This document shows positions 9,385 to 18,312 of a DNA stretch of 64,000 nucleotides, piece after piece. The notes beneath the pieces are model-generated. The model saw only the letters and a list, made by a program, of their open reading frames with translations. It made no database searches and was not told where the DNA came from. Within the stretch, counting starts at the first letter, position 1. Every line of letters begins with the position of its first letter. The stretch spans positions 69,009 to 133,008 of the forward strand of contig CAAGDV010000036.1 of the NCBI GenBank assembly GCA_900768755.1. Reading direction: 5' to 3'. Source of the DNA: Lachnospiraceae bacterium (lineage in GTDB: Bacteria; Bacillota; Clostridia; Lachnospirales; Lachnospiraceae). The position numbers were made by a program, and so were the translations under genes.

Positions 9385-10638
9385 ATGACTGATAGAATTT
9401 TAAGAATTTTAAAACAAAAAGGTATAGACAAATATGTTATTTATGATGAGACAAGAATCTCTTTCGAGATGTTTTTCATCAAGAAGAAAGTTGACATGAC
9501 GCGCTCCAACAATGTGAAAGTTGCGACTGTCACATTGCTTAGGGATTTTACCGAAGGAGATAAGCAGTATACCGGAAACACGCATGTGTTTATATATCCC
9601 CAGAATACCGATGAGGAAATCGCCGCAATTATCGACGATGCCTATGCTTCGGCCAAGTATGTCAAAAATCCGTATTATGAGCTTCCGAAGGGAAGTGACA
9701 CCGTAATACGATATGACGGTGAACTTTCCGCCAAAACACTTTCCGACAACGCCATCCGAATGGCAAAAGCCCTCTATGAGGCGGATGTGAGGGAGGATGC
9801 TTTCATCAATTCGGCAGAGCTGTTCTCAATCAGAAAAATCGTGAAGATTACAAGCTCAAACGGCGCGGACTGTTCATATGAGCAGTACCGGATTAAGGGC
9901 GAGTACGTGACACAGAGCGTCATAAACGGAAATGATGTGGAGCTTTACAACAGCTTTGAGTATGACAATCCTGACTGTGAGGCACTTAAAAAACATTGTG
10001 CCGAGGCGCTTTCTGCGGCTGCGGACAGGGCTGTGGCAGAGAAGGCACCAAAGGATCTGAGCGGTGTGCCGATAATTCTGTGCAATGAAGCTTTGAACTC
10101 TTTTATGGAATTCTATCTTATGAGAGCAGATTCAGCGTTGATTTATCCCGGATATTCTGATTACAAGGTCGGCATGGATGTGTGCGCCGGCCTGTCGGGA
10201 GAAAAGCCCAGTTTTGAGGTATCTTCAACAACTCCTTTTTCAAATGACGGAGTTTTGCAGACAAAGAGAGAGTTTTTAAAGGACGGAGTGCTACAGTGCA
10301 TCCACGGCGACAACCGTTTCATGTACTATCTCGGAAAAGAGCAGACCGGGCGTTTTAACCGGGTCCATATGAGCAACAAAAATGCGACGGCAGAGGATTT
10401 TAAGAAAACACCTTATGTGCTCGTCAGATATTTTTCGGATTTCCAGATGGATGAGATGGACGGACATTTCGGCGGAGAGTTCAGACTTGCGACATATTTT
10501 GACGGCGAAAAGGAACACATCATAACCGGCGGAACCGTCAGTGGAAATATCCTCACCGCATCATCAATGCAGTATTCGGAGGAGAGATACAAAGACGCCT
10601 CATACGAAGGTCCCAAGATGATAAAAATCAATCCGTAA
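9385..10638 (+). CDS. TldE/PmbA-like protease partner subunit
   Basis: A 417-residue TldD/PmbA-family protein lacking the HExxxH motif, as expected for the non-metal-binding TldE half of the heterodimer. Family features include the central PIILCNEAL strand, the SGEKPSFEVSSTTPFSND segment and the C-terminal ITGGTVSGN. It probably forms the active protease with the product of the preceding gene. It is the last gene of the transcript, followed within 10 bases by a strong terminator. Confidence 0.88.
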   Translation: MTDRILRILKQKGIDKYVIYDETRISFEMFFIKKKVDMTRSNNVKVATVTLLRDFTEGDKQYTGNTHVFIYPQNTDEEIAAIIDDAYASAKYVKNPYYELPKGSDTVIRYDGELSAKTLSDNAIRMAKALYEADVREDAFINSAELFSIRKIVKITSSNGADCSYEQYRIKGEYVTQSVINGNDVELYNSFEYDNPDCEALKKHCAEALSAAADRAVAEKAPKDLSGVPIILCNEALNSFMEFYLMRADSALIYPGYSDYKVGMDVCAGLSGEKPSFEVSSTTPFSNDGVLQTKREFLKDGVLQCIHGDNRFMYYLGKEQTGRFNRVHMSNKNATAEDFKKTPYVLVRYFSDFQMDEMDGHFGGEFRLATYFDGEKEHIITGGTVSGNILTASSMQYSEERYKDASYEGPKMIKINP

Positions 10639-10645
10639 TTATTTT

Positions 10646-10686
10646 AACTTCCTGCCATGTGAAAAGCACGGCAGGAAGTTTTTTTC
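10646..10686 (+). terminator. Intrinsic terminator after the tldD/tldE-like pair
   Basis: An 11-bp perfect stem, AACTTCCTGCC (10646-10656) with GGCAGGAAGTT (10670-10680), is followed by a run of T to 10685. It separates the protease pair from the next operon. Confidence 0.93.
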
Positions 10687-10716
10687 TGCCCTTTCCGGAG
10701 AATCTTTGGTTTTTAC

Positions 10717-10745
10717 TTGCAATTACCGAACAAATGTTCTATAAT
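10717..10745 (+). promoter_or_regulatory. SOS promoter with LexA box in the spacer
   Basis: -35 TTGCAA (10717-10722) and -10 TATAAT (10740-10745) are exactly 17 bases apart. Between them lies CGAACAAATGTTC (10727-10739), a match to the Gram-positive LexA/DinR box CGAAC-N4-GTTCG with a perfect GAAC-N4-GTTC core. Bound LexA would cover the spacer and block RNA polymerase, so the following two genes should be DNA-damage inducible. Confidence 0.9.
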
Positions 10746-10764
10746 ATGTAAAAAGGAGTAAATT

Positions 10765-12198
10765 ATGAACGAGGTAATTACAGGATATACAACTGAAGAG
10801 AAGTTAGAGATTCTGGCGGACGCTGCCAAATATGACGTGGCGTGTACATCAAGCGGGGCTGACAGACGCGGCAGGAAGGGGATGCTCGGCAACTGCTGCC
10901 CGAGCGGAGTGTGTCACAGTTTTGCGGCGGACGGCAGGTGTATTTCGCTTCTTAAGGTTCTTATGACCAATCACTGCATATATGATTGCAGGTATTGTGC
11001 TAACAGAGCGTCCAATGATGTGAGAAGGGCAACCTTTGAACCGGACGAACTGTGCAGGCTCGTGATTGAGTTTTATAAGCGCAACTATATAGAAGGGCTG
11101 TTTTTAAGCTCTGCGGTCATGGTGAGCCCTGATTATACGATGGAGAGGATGTATGAGATACTTTATCTTCTGCGTACAAAGTACCGTTTTAACGGGTACA
11201 TTCATGTGAAGACGATTCCGGGCGCCTCAGATGAGATACTTGCGCGGATAGGATATCTTACTGACCGCATAAGCATCAATATTGAGCAACCGACGGAAGC
11301 CGGACTTCGTAAGCTCGCTCCCAATAAGACCTTTAAGAATATTCTTGAACCCATGGGCAAGGTCACCAACACAATTGCGTCGAGCAGGCTCATTGAGGGC
11401 AAGAGCGCCCGTATGGAGAGAAGTACGGGCAATAATTATCTGCCCGGAAGTATTTTTAACGGCAGCGCCAAGGCTATTGAGACTCATAAGGACAGCCTTC
11501 CCGTGATTAAGGATTCATCCGGAGTTCACAGGAATTTTGCGCCTGCGGGGCAGAGCACTCAGATGATAGTGGGGGCACTGGATGAGACTGATTACACCCT
11601 GATTACGACCACCCAGCAGCTTTATCAGATGTATGACCTTAAGAGAGTGTTTTATTCGGCATATATCCCAATTAATGATGTTTCGGGACTCCCCGAGGTT
11701 GGCACCGCGCCGCCGCTTCTCAGGGAACACAGACTGTATCAGGCTGACTGGCTTTTGAGATTCTATGGGTTTAAGGCGGAGGAACTGTTTACGCCGGAAT
11801 GTCAGAACCTGGACGAGAGAATTGACCCCAAGTGCAACTGGGCGCTCAGGCATATTGAGCAGTTCCCCATAGAGGTTATGACCGCGCCCTATGACCTTCT
11901 TTTGAAGATTCCGGGAATCGGCCCTAAATCCGCACAGAGAATAGTGAATTCGAGAAGATTCGGAAGTCTTAGTTTTGATACCCTTAAGCGCATAGGCGTG
12001 GTGCTTAAGCGCGCACACTACTTCATTACCTGCGGAGGCAGAATGATGTACAATACAAGACTCGAGGAGAAGTATCTTTTGTCCGAGCTTACCATGCTTG
12101 ACAGTAAGGAGAACTGGAACGTCAGACATCAGAATGAGCAGTACAGGCAGATGACGCTGTTTGATTTCGGAGTTAATTTGGGAGGAATGAATGGATAA
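10765..12198 (+). CDS. Putative DNA modification/repair radical SAM protein
   Basis: A 477-residue radical SAM protein of the TIGR03916 type (putative DNA modification/repair radical SAM protein). The [4Fe-4S] motif CIYDCRYC (Cx3Cx2C) sits at about residues 72-79, preceded by more cysteines (GNCCPSGVCHSF, about 47-58). The C-terminal third has a helix-hairpin-helix DNA-binding motif, LLKIPGIGPKSAQRIV (about 376-391), as in DNA glycosylases and nucleases. It is expected to start radical chemistry on DNA or a damaged nucleotide, but no reaction is established that I know of. The stop overlaps the next gene's start by 8 bases. The LexA-box promoter independently supports a repair role. Confidence 0.93.
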   Translation: MNEVITGYTTEEKLEILADAAKYDVACTSSGADRRGRKGMLGNCCPSGVCHSFAADGRCISLLKVLMTNHCIYDCRYCANRASNDVRRATFEPDELCRLVIEFYKRNYIEGLFLSSAVMVSPDYTMERMYEILYLLRTKYRFNGYIHVKTIPGASDEILARIGYLTDRISINIEQPTEAGLRKLAPNKTFKNILEPMGKVTNTIASSRLIEGKSARMERSTGNNYLPGSIFNGSAKAIETHKDSLPVIKDSSGVHRNFAPAGQSTQMIVGALDETDYTLITTTQQLYQMYDLKRVFYSAYIPINDVSGLPEVGTAPPLLREHRLYQADWLLRFYGFKAEELFTPECQNLDERIDPKCNWALRHIEQFPIEVMTAPYDLLLKIPGIGPKSAQRIVNSRRFGSLSFDTLKRIGVVLKRAHYFITCGGRMMYNTRLEEKYLLSELTMLDSKENWNVRHQNEQYRQMTLFDFGVNLGGMNG

Positions 12199-12967
12199 CT
12201 GTTTGAAGATATTTGTCTGCCGGGATGATTTTGAGAGCGTGATGACGGGGGTGTTCTGCGCATGGGAGAGTGCGCTGAAGTTGGGGCATGAGAATGTCCG
12301 TCTGGTTAAAGAACCGGTCGATAGGTATGAATTGTTCTGCGAATATGTTAATGTTGAAGCTGATGAGAAGTATGTTGAGCGCGTAGTTAATTCGGTGCGC
12401 CGAAAGATTTCCGAGAAAGCTTATATGATGGTATATCTGATGGCTCTGTCGGACGATAAGGATTCGCCGCAGGTGATATATGATTTTATGAGGGTGGGAT
12501 TTCGATATGGCGCAGAGTCGGTCAACATGTATCAGATTCCTGCAGTACAGCGTGCCAATGAACTGACAAGGAGTGTGAACCGTGAGATAGGTCTTTTCAA
12601 AGAATTCACCAGATTTTCTTCGGTTGACAATAAGGTCTATGTTGCACATCTTTCGCCCCGCTCCAATGTTGTGCCTGAGGTCTCAAGATATTTTCTTGAC
12701 AGGATGCCGTCCGAATACTGGATTATTGTGGACGATACCAGAAGAACAGCCTGTATCCATCCGAAAGATGAGGATTTCTATGTCAAGAATCTTGATGATT
12801 ACGAGTTTGATACCTTAAGAATGGCAGAAAGTCGCTATGATGAATACACATCAATGTGGAAGACGTTCTTTACCGCCGTAAGTATTAAGGAGCGCGAGAA
12901 CAGGCGGTGCCAGATGAATCATTTCCCGAAGTGGATGCGTGCTCACGCAACAGAGTTCACTATATGA
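12191..12967 (+). CDS. TIGR03915/DUF4130-type putative DNA repair protein
   Basis: A 258-residue protein of the family found next to the radical SAM repair protein (TIGR03915, DUF4130). Recognisable features are the early CRDDFESVMTGVFCAWES segment, the SVDNKVYVAHLSPRSNVV core and the C-terminal basic PKWMRAHATEF. In other bacteria this domain is fused to UdgX/uracil-DNA-glycosylase-like domains, which links it to base damage. Here it is stand-alone and has no glycosylase domain. It begins inside the end of the radical SAM gene (ATG at 12191, GGAGGA just upstream), so the pair is coupled and under the same LexA-box promoter. Its biochemical role is unknown. Confidence 0.9.
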   Translation: MDNCLKIFVCRDDFESVMTGVFCAWESALKLGHENVRLVKEPVDRYELFCEYVNVEADEKYVERVVNSVRRKISEKAYMMVYLMALSDDKDSPQVIYDFMRVGFRYGAESVNMYQIPAVQRANELTRSVNREIGLFKEFTRFSSVDNKVYVAHLSPRSNVVPEVSRYFLDRMPSEYWIIVDDTRRTACIHPKDEDFYVKNLDDYEFDTLRMAESRYDEYTSMWKTFFTAVSIKERENRRCQMNHFPKWMRAHATEFTI

Positions 12968-12992
12968 TTCCGTTTTTTATTTCACAATTATG

Positions 12993-13056
12993 TTGACAGC
13001 TTCTGTTTTTGGTGGTATAACTACTTTGTAAGTGTACTACTTGTTATAGTACACTT
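12993..13056 (+). promoter_or_regulatory. Promoter and operator of the GntR-ABC operon
   Basis: -35 TTGACA (12993-12998) and -10 TATAAC (13016-13021) have a 17-base spacer. Starting about where the transcript begins is a perfect inverted repeat with 10-base arms, AAGTGTACTA (13030-13039) and TAGTACACTT (13047-13056), separated by 7 bases. YtrA-type GntR repressors bind inverted repeats of this layout and repress their own operon, so this is probably the operator of the regulator encoded next. Confidence 0.9.
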
Positions 13057-13085
13057 ATATAACACTAATTTGAAAGGAGCAGCAG

Positions 13086-13475
13086 ATGTATCAGATTGAT
13101 GTGATGTCAAGAATACCTGTGTATGAACAGATTATTAATCAGACGGAGAAGTTTATTCTGACAGGGATACTTTCGGGCGGAGATAAGATGCCATCGGTGC
13201 GTTCCCTTTCTATGCAGCTGTCAATTAATCCGAACACAATACAGAAAGCATTTAACGAGCTGGACCGCGGAGGTATTATTTTTTCCGTACCTGGAAAGGG
13301 CTGTTTTGTTGCGGACAATGCAAGGCAGGTTCTTGAGTCCAGTAAGCGCAAGGATCTTAAGAAGCTTTCACAGGATATTACCGAGCTTAAGCTTGCAGGC
13401 ATAAAGCGGGAAGAGGTAATAGAGGTTGTTGATGAGATATATGGAATGAAGGGAATGGTGAGCGATAATGATTAA
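13086..13475 (+). CDS. GntR-family repressor, YtrA subfamily
   Basis: A 129-residue transcription factor with an N-terminal GntR winged helix (PVYEQIINQTEKFILTGILSGGDKMPSVRSLSMQLSINPNTIQKAFNELDRGGIIF is its span, about residues 9-64) and only a short helical dimerisation tail (about 75-129). This compact build is typical of YtrA. It sits first in an operon with an ABC ATPase and two permeases, as ytrA does in B. subtilis, where the system responds to cell-wall antibiotics. It ends 8 bases inside the ATPase gene. Likely autorepressor through the inverted repeat at 13030-13056. Confidence 0.92.
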   Translation: MYQIDVMSRIPVYEQIINQTEKFILTGILSGGDKMPSVRSLSMQLSINPNTIQKAFNELDRGGIIFSVPGKGCFVADNARQVLESSKRKDLKKLSQDITELKLAGIKREEVIEVVDEIYGMKGMVSDND

Positions 13476-14394
13476 GGTGAGTGAATTAACCAAGGAATTT
13501 GACGGATACAAGGCGGTTGACAATGTCAACTGCGAGATTCCGGACGGATGTATTTATGGAATGGTCGGCTCCAACGGCGCCGGCAAATCAACATTTCTCC
13601 GTATGCTTTCGGGAGTATATAAGCAGAATTCGGGGAGTATTCTGTATGACGGAGAGCCGGTATATGAGAATGTTGACGTTAAGAAGAGAATAGCATTTGT
13701 GGCAGATGACTTGTATTATATAAACAATGCCACTATGGACAGAATGGCGCAGTGTTACGCGTCGTTTTATAAGAGCTTTGATTATGACAGATACAGAAAT
13801 CTGACACAGGCATTTAAGCTTAATCCAAAAAAGTCCCTCAACACATTTTCAAAAGGAATGAGACGGCAGGCCTCGATTATTCTTGCAATATCAACAAAGC
13901 CTGACTATCTTTTCCTCGATGAGACCTTTGACGGACTTGACCCGGTTATGCGTAACCTGGTGAAGAGCCTGATATGCAGGGATGTGGAGGAGCGCAAGGC
14001 TACGGCAATCCTGACTTCACATTCTCTTCGTGAACTTGAGGACACCTGTGACCAGCTGGGACTTCTTCACAAGGGAGGCCTCCTTCTGGAAAGCGACATC
14101 TCGGATATAAAGACCAGCCTGTTCAAGATTCAGGTAGCCTTTTCACAGCCTTTCTCAAAGGATAATTTTGCGGGAATGGATATACTGCATTTTGAAAAGC
14201 AGGGCTCGGTTGCCAATATTATCATGAAGGGTGATATGGAGAGGTCAAGACTTGCAATCCTTGACATGAACCCGCTGTTTTTGGATATGCTTCCTCTTAC
14301 GCTTGAGGAGGTATTCACGTATGAGATGGAGACTTTGGGTTATTCATTTGATATAGGGCTTCTTAATGAGGAGGGCAATGGCGGTGAACAATAG
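13468..14394 (+). CDS. ABC transporter ATP-binding protein of the YtrA-type operon
   Basis: A 308-residue ABC ATPase: Walker A GSNGAGKST (about residues 36-44), signature FSKGMRRQ, Walker B YLFLDETFDGLDP and an H-loop at TSHSLRELE. The last 90 residues form an extra C-terminal domain common in YtrB/BcrA-like subunits. It should power one or both of the large membrane proteins encoded downstream. Translationally coupled to the repressor gene by an 8-base overlap; its own end overlaps the first permease gene. Confidence 0.92.
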   Translation: MIKVSELTKEFDGYKAVDNVNCEIPDGCIYGMVGSNGAGKSTFLRMLSGVYKQNSGSILYDGEPVYENVDVKKRIAFVADDLYYINNATMDRMAQCYASFYKSFDYDRYRNLTQAFKLNPKKSLNTFSKGMRRQASIILAISTKPDYLFLDETFDGLDPVMRNLVKSLICRDVEERKATAILTSHSLRELEDTCDQLGLLHKGGLLLESDISDIKTSLFKIQVAFSQPFSKDNFAGMDILHFEKQGSVANIIMKGDMERSRLAILDMNPLFLDMLPLTLEEVFTYEMETLGYSFDIGLLNEEGNGGEQ

Positions 14395-16273
14395 AAAACA
14401 TGGGTGCGGGCTGTTTTCGGAGAGCTTTCGCGACCTTCGGATGATAGGATTGACAGCCACTGTTTTGTATGTGATTTATGAAATTATCATGGTCATGGGA
14501 ATACAGATTAGCAATATTAATGACGGACATGATTTTGCAAGTCTTTATGCCAGAGATTTCTTCACTCCGTTTTTTATATTGGTTCTTCTGATTGTCCCCA
14601 TGATGATGGTCGTATCTTTCAGATATATGTCCAAAAGAAATATGAGCGACTTTATTTTCGCACTTCCGTATAAGCGGGGTTTTGTGTTTTTTGCAAGGAT
14701 TGCGGCTGTGCTTACGTGGACGGTGCTTATCCTGCTATCATCATTTCTGACTGCGCTGGTATGTTCCGCACTGTGCGGCCATGTCAAGATGGATATCCCG
14801 GGATGCTTGGCAGCGTCAGGCAAAATATTAGTGAGCGTGCTGCTTGTGATGGGTGGATTTGCACTCGGAATTGCGGTAACGGGAACATTTCTTACCAATA
14901 TTGCAGCCTCACTGATTATTATATTTGTGCCGCGTCTGCTACTGATTCTTATAGTCAGTATTGTTGAGAGTGCAACGCCGTTTGCGCCTTTGGGAGAAGT
15001 AATCACCAGGGTCCTTTCCGAGAGCAGTGTTATCTTTCATATGTTTTCGGACGATGATGAAATGATTGTGAGTATTGTCGGAATTGTGCCGACAATTGTT
15101 GAGGCGTTGGTGTACATATGCGCGGCAACTTTTATTTACAATGTGAGGCCTGCGGAGACGGCCGGCAGAACCGAAATCCATCCGGCTGTAGGTGTTGCAT
15201 CAAGACTTTTGCTGTCATCAGTTCCGGCGGCCGCAGTTGCGTGGTGCTTTACTGATGCATCCGAAGCACTCGGAATATTTATGCTTATTCTTGCGATTGC
15301 TGTATATGTTGTATATGAACTGATGACTACAAAACGCATAAAAAGTCTCGTTAAACATATTAAATTCATTGCGGCGATACCGGTGTTTTCATTGCTGGTG
15401 TTTCTGGTGTGCAATGGCATAGCCAACAAAGTTAACAGTTACAGACCGGATATAGGCAGGCTTGAGTATGCGGTTGTAAGCGAACTTCCGTATGTACTTA
15501 ACGGGGTGATAATCTCCAATGACAAGGTGATTGACAGGGACAATCTGGAGCTGCTTACAAAAGGCTGCATATCGCCGGATGCTCCATTTCCGGATGAAGC
15601 CTTTAAGATGACTGTGGATTTTTATGAAGACGGTCATAAGTATACGAGGTATGTTTATGTAGGCGAGAATACACTTGTACAGATACTTCCGGAATTATTC
15701 GCCGGAAAAGTGGAATTTGAGTATGATAACATTAGTGCAGAACTGCATAATATCTATCTGTATGAGCTTACCGCAGACGAGACGGCTGTTCTTAGTGAGA
15801 CATTCTTCAATGAGATATCAAAGGATTGCGAACTTCTGTTAGATTGCGCGATTGATGATGATTGGAGCAAAAATTTCGCCGAGCTGTATTTGCGCGCAAA
15901 GAACCGTCCTTATTACAGCGCGTCTTACGGTATTAATTTGAAATGCAGGGATACGGTTGCCAAGATGAAAGAAATTTTGTCAGAACAGCCGTACGTGGTG
16001 CCGCTTAAAGAGCTCGGAACCGAAAATGTGGATTGGTGGATTTGGCTTCTTTCGGGGGATACCTTGTATTGCGTGACGAGCGGAAGTGACACCGAAGGAC
16101 TGTTGTCGGTACTTGAGAACTATGACGGAAACGGTGATGCATATGCTGACACGGTAATGCTTGTCATGGCATCTGACAATATTGACAGAATAAGCATCGA
16201 CATATTTAATCCTACAGAAGATGAGCTGGAAGCAATTAAGAGACTGGGGGTGGGGTTCTATGAATATGAATAA
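14378..16273 (+). CDS. Large ABC permease-like membrane protein, first paralogue
   Basis: About 631 residues. Roughly six TM helices occupy the first 240 residues, with two or three more at about 280-360. An extracytoplasmic C-terminal domain of about 260 residues rich in acidic and aromatic residues follows. The loop YMSKRNMSDFIFALPYKR matches the equivalent loop of the next gene's product, so the two are tandem paralogues. The frame is open from 14366, but AGGAGG at 14369-14374 points to ATG 14378 or GTG 14384; I use 14378. It is probably the membrane partner of the ATPase upstream. Substrate unknown; cell-wall stress is suggested only by similarity to ytr operons. Confidence 0.8.
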   Translation: MAVNNRKHGCGLFSESFRDLRMIGLTATVLYVIYEIIMVMGIQISNINDGHDFASLYARDFFTPFFILVLLIVPMMMVVSFRYMSKRNMSDFIFALPYKRGFVFFARIAAVLTWTVLILLSSFLTALVCSALCGHVKMDIPGCLAASGKILVSVLLVMGGFALGIAVTGTFLTNIAASLIIIFVPRLLLILIVSIVESATPFAPLGEVITRVLSESSVIFHMFSDDDEMIVSIVGIVPTIVEALVYICAATFIYNVRPAETAGRTEIHPAVGVASRLLLSSVPAAAVAWCFTDASEALGIFMLILAIAVYVVYELMTTKRIKSLVKHIKFIAAIPVFSLLVFLVCNGIANKVNSYRPDIGRLEYAVVSELPYVLNGVIISNDKVIDRDNLELLTKGCISPDAPFPDEAFKMTVDFYEDGHKYTRYVYVGENTLVQILPELFAGKVEFEYDNISAELHNIYLYELTADETAVLSETFFNEISKDCELLLDCAIDDDWSKNFAELYLRAKNRPYYSASYGINLKCRDTVAKMKEILSEQPYVVPLKELGTENVDWWIWLLSGDTLYCVTSGSDTEGLLSVLENYDGNGDAYADTVMLVMASDNIDRISIDIFNPTEDELEAIKRLGVGFYEYE

Positions 16274-18221
16274 TAACATAATGAGTTATGTCTTTCATAA
16301 AGGAGCCTATATTGAGGGACTTAGGCGTCTGAAGGTAATTGGCATAATAGCGGCCGCACTTCAGGTTGTTTATGGATACGGATTGGCAATGCTTACCTCC
16401 CTTTCCGGCGGTCTGGGTCTGGGGTATGGAAGTGGGATTAATAATGTAGAACTGGGGTATTGTCGTATCGCAATAAGCATATCAGCTGTCATAGGAATTC
16501 CGATATTGACTTTGGTGCTTTTCCATTACCTCAGCAAAAGAAGTGAGAGTGATTTTTATCATTCGCTGCCCGTAAAACGAAGCGCATTGCTGGGAAGCGG
16601 TATTCTTGCTGTGATAACCGTATACGTGGCGTCTGTTGCGGTTTATCTTATTATGCTTACGGTGAGTGCGGCATTGATTAGTGACGTTACAATAAGCTTT
16701 TTTACCGTGATACGCAGCTTTTTGTATTCGCTTGGTGCGGCATTTGTTATGGGGAGTGTCGCAACGCTGGCTGTGGCGCTTAGCGGTAACAGTTTCTCAG
16801 GTCTGATACTTATGGTGATTATTGCCGTATTCGCAAGAGTAATTATTTTGCTAACTTTGCTGCAACTCGATGTAATGCTTGATCATTTCAGCATAGAATT
16901 ACAGATTGAGAGACTTATTGAATCCAATGTGATTACATGGTCTTTTGCTGTTACTGATTTTAAGGCATATACTGCCGTCATGTCGATTGTTGAGAGCTTA
17001 CTGTACTATTTCATTGCAGGTTTCTGTTTTGTCAGAAGAAACAGCGAGATTTCAGGCTCATCGGCAATTAGCAGGGGCGTGCAGAACTTTGCAAGAATAA
17101 TTTTAACATTCGTTGTATCAATTTATGCTTGCAATTGTGTTCTTACCCTGATATTCAGAGTCAACATAATGGGCACGGGCATAACGACATTCTATTATGC
17201 AATTATAGGTGTGGTTATTTCGGTTGTCGTTTATTTTGTTTTTGAACTTATTACCACAAGAAAGTGGGAATGTGTCAGAAAAAGCTTAAAGACACTGCCG
17301 GTAGTGCTCGTTATGGATGTAATATACATCGGTTCAATGTATGCAGGAATCACAAGCTATAAGAACAGAACGGTTAGTCCGGAGAATATCCGGTATATTG
17401 AGGTTGAGAAATTATCGTGGAATGTTGATGAGAATTCACTCCGGTTTGATGACCGCGAAGTTATTGAGGCAGTGTGTGAATGTATTAATACCTATGAGTC
17501 TGACCGGTCTTATTCGCACGGATGGTATGGAACGGATGTTAAGTTTGTTGAAAGGAATAATTCGTACACCAGATATGTTCGAATTGATGAGAGAACCTTG
17601 GGCATGCTGTATTCAGAATATATTCTGGATAATCAACTCCTGGGCAGCGCATTTGACACTTCGGATCTTACGGGCTGTTATGGGTATGAGGGAACGAAAC
17701 CGGTTATATCACTTTTTAACACATATGTTGAGGAAGTAGGAAACGGAGATAAACTGATGTACATGATGAATGTGGAGGAGGCTTTTGCGGTTGGCTCTTT
17801 TTTCATGGGAGGTAAAAATATCAGTTTCCCGATATCATATCGAACACCTGAGACATTCAATGATTTCATCAGTACAGGCTCGGGTAAAATCTTTTTTTAC
17901 GGCGATTTTGACGAAGCGGTTGAATGGATGGGGCAGAGCGCCGGGGACCTGAAGTATGATTACTATACATATGTATCAATTGAAAGTAATGACACAAGGG
18001 ATACCGTTGGGTTCTGGCTGTATGAGTATGATAATCATGAATTGCTATTCGATACCTTTGCAGGGATGGAGTATGAGGAGATGTCGGAGGATTGTGAGTC
18101 TGCCGTCGCAGTCAAATTCCGAATATCGGACAGCAGGTTTGCATTCTTTACCAAGTCGCTGACGCCGCAGGAAGAACAGAAGATACTTGAGTTTATGGAA
18201 AAAATCAGAAACAGAGATTAA
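16260..18221 (+). CDS. Large ABC permease-like membrane protein, second paralogue
   Basis: About 653 residues with the same plan as the preceding gene: hydrophobic helices in the first roughly 380 residues, then a C-terminal extracytoplasmic domain (about 390-650) with many Tyr, Asp and Glu. The shared loop reads YLSKRSESDFYHSLPVKR. I chose ATG 16260, which overlaps the previous gene by 14 bases and has a G-rich site just before it; an upstream ATG at 16221 would force a 53-base overlap. The two permeases could form a heterodimer with two copies of the ATPase. Confidence 0.8.
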   Translation: MNMNNNIMSYVFHKGAYIEGLRRLKVIGIIAAALQVVYGYGLAMLTSLSGGLGLGYGSGINNVELGYCRIAISISAVIGIPILTLVLFHYLSKRSESDFYHSLPVKRSALLGSGILAVITVYVASVAVYLIMLTVSAALISDVTISFFTVIRSFLYSLGAAFVMGSVATLAVALSGNSFSGLILMVIIAVFARVIILLTLLQLDVMLDHFSIELQIERLIESNVITWSFAVTDFKAYTAVMSIVESLLYYFIAGFCFVRRNSEISGSSAISRGVQNFARIILTFVVSIYACNCVLTLIFRVNIMGTGITTFYYAIIGVVISVVVYFVFELITTRKWECVRKSLKTLPVVLVMDVIYIGSMYAGITSYKNRTVSPENIRYIEVEKLSWNVDENSLRFDDREVIEAVCECINTYESDRSYSHGWYGTDVKFVERNNSYTRYVRIDERTLGMLYSEYILDNQLLGSAFDTSDLTGCYGYEGTKPVISLFNTYVEEVGNGDKLMYMMNVEEAFAVGSFFMGGKNISFPISYRTPETFNDFISTGSGKIFFYGDFDEAVEWMGQSAGDLKYDYYTYVSIESNDTRDTVGFWLYEYDNHELLFDTFAGMEYEEMSEDCESAVAVKFRISDSRFAFFTKSLTPQEEQKILEFMEKIRNRD

Positions 18222-18226
18222 TTGGT

Positions 18227-18260
18227 CACCATCAGTCAAAAAGGCTGATGGTGTTCTATT
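18227..18260 (+). terminator. Weak terminator-like hairpin after the GntR-ABC operon
   Basis: A 9-bp stem, CACCATCAG (18227-18235) and CTGATGGTG (18245-18253), is followed by a poor T-tract (TTCTATT). Confidence 0.6.
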
Positions 18261-18312
18261 ATCGCAGAGTCTCACATATGAAATATGTCCTTACGGACAT
18301 GAGACTTGCGGG

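Noticed and set aside
7976..10638. RiPP biosynthesis locus suggested by the TldD/TldE-like pair
   Set aside because: No precursor peptide, cyclase or exporter dedicated to a peptide is encoded beside it; the pair is common as a general protease.
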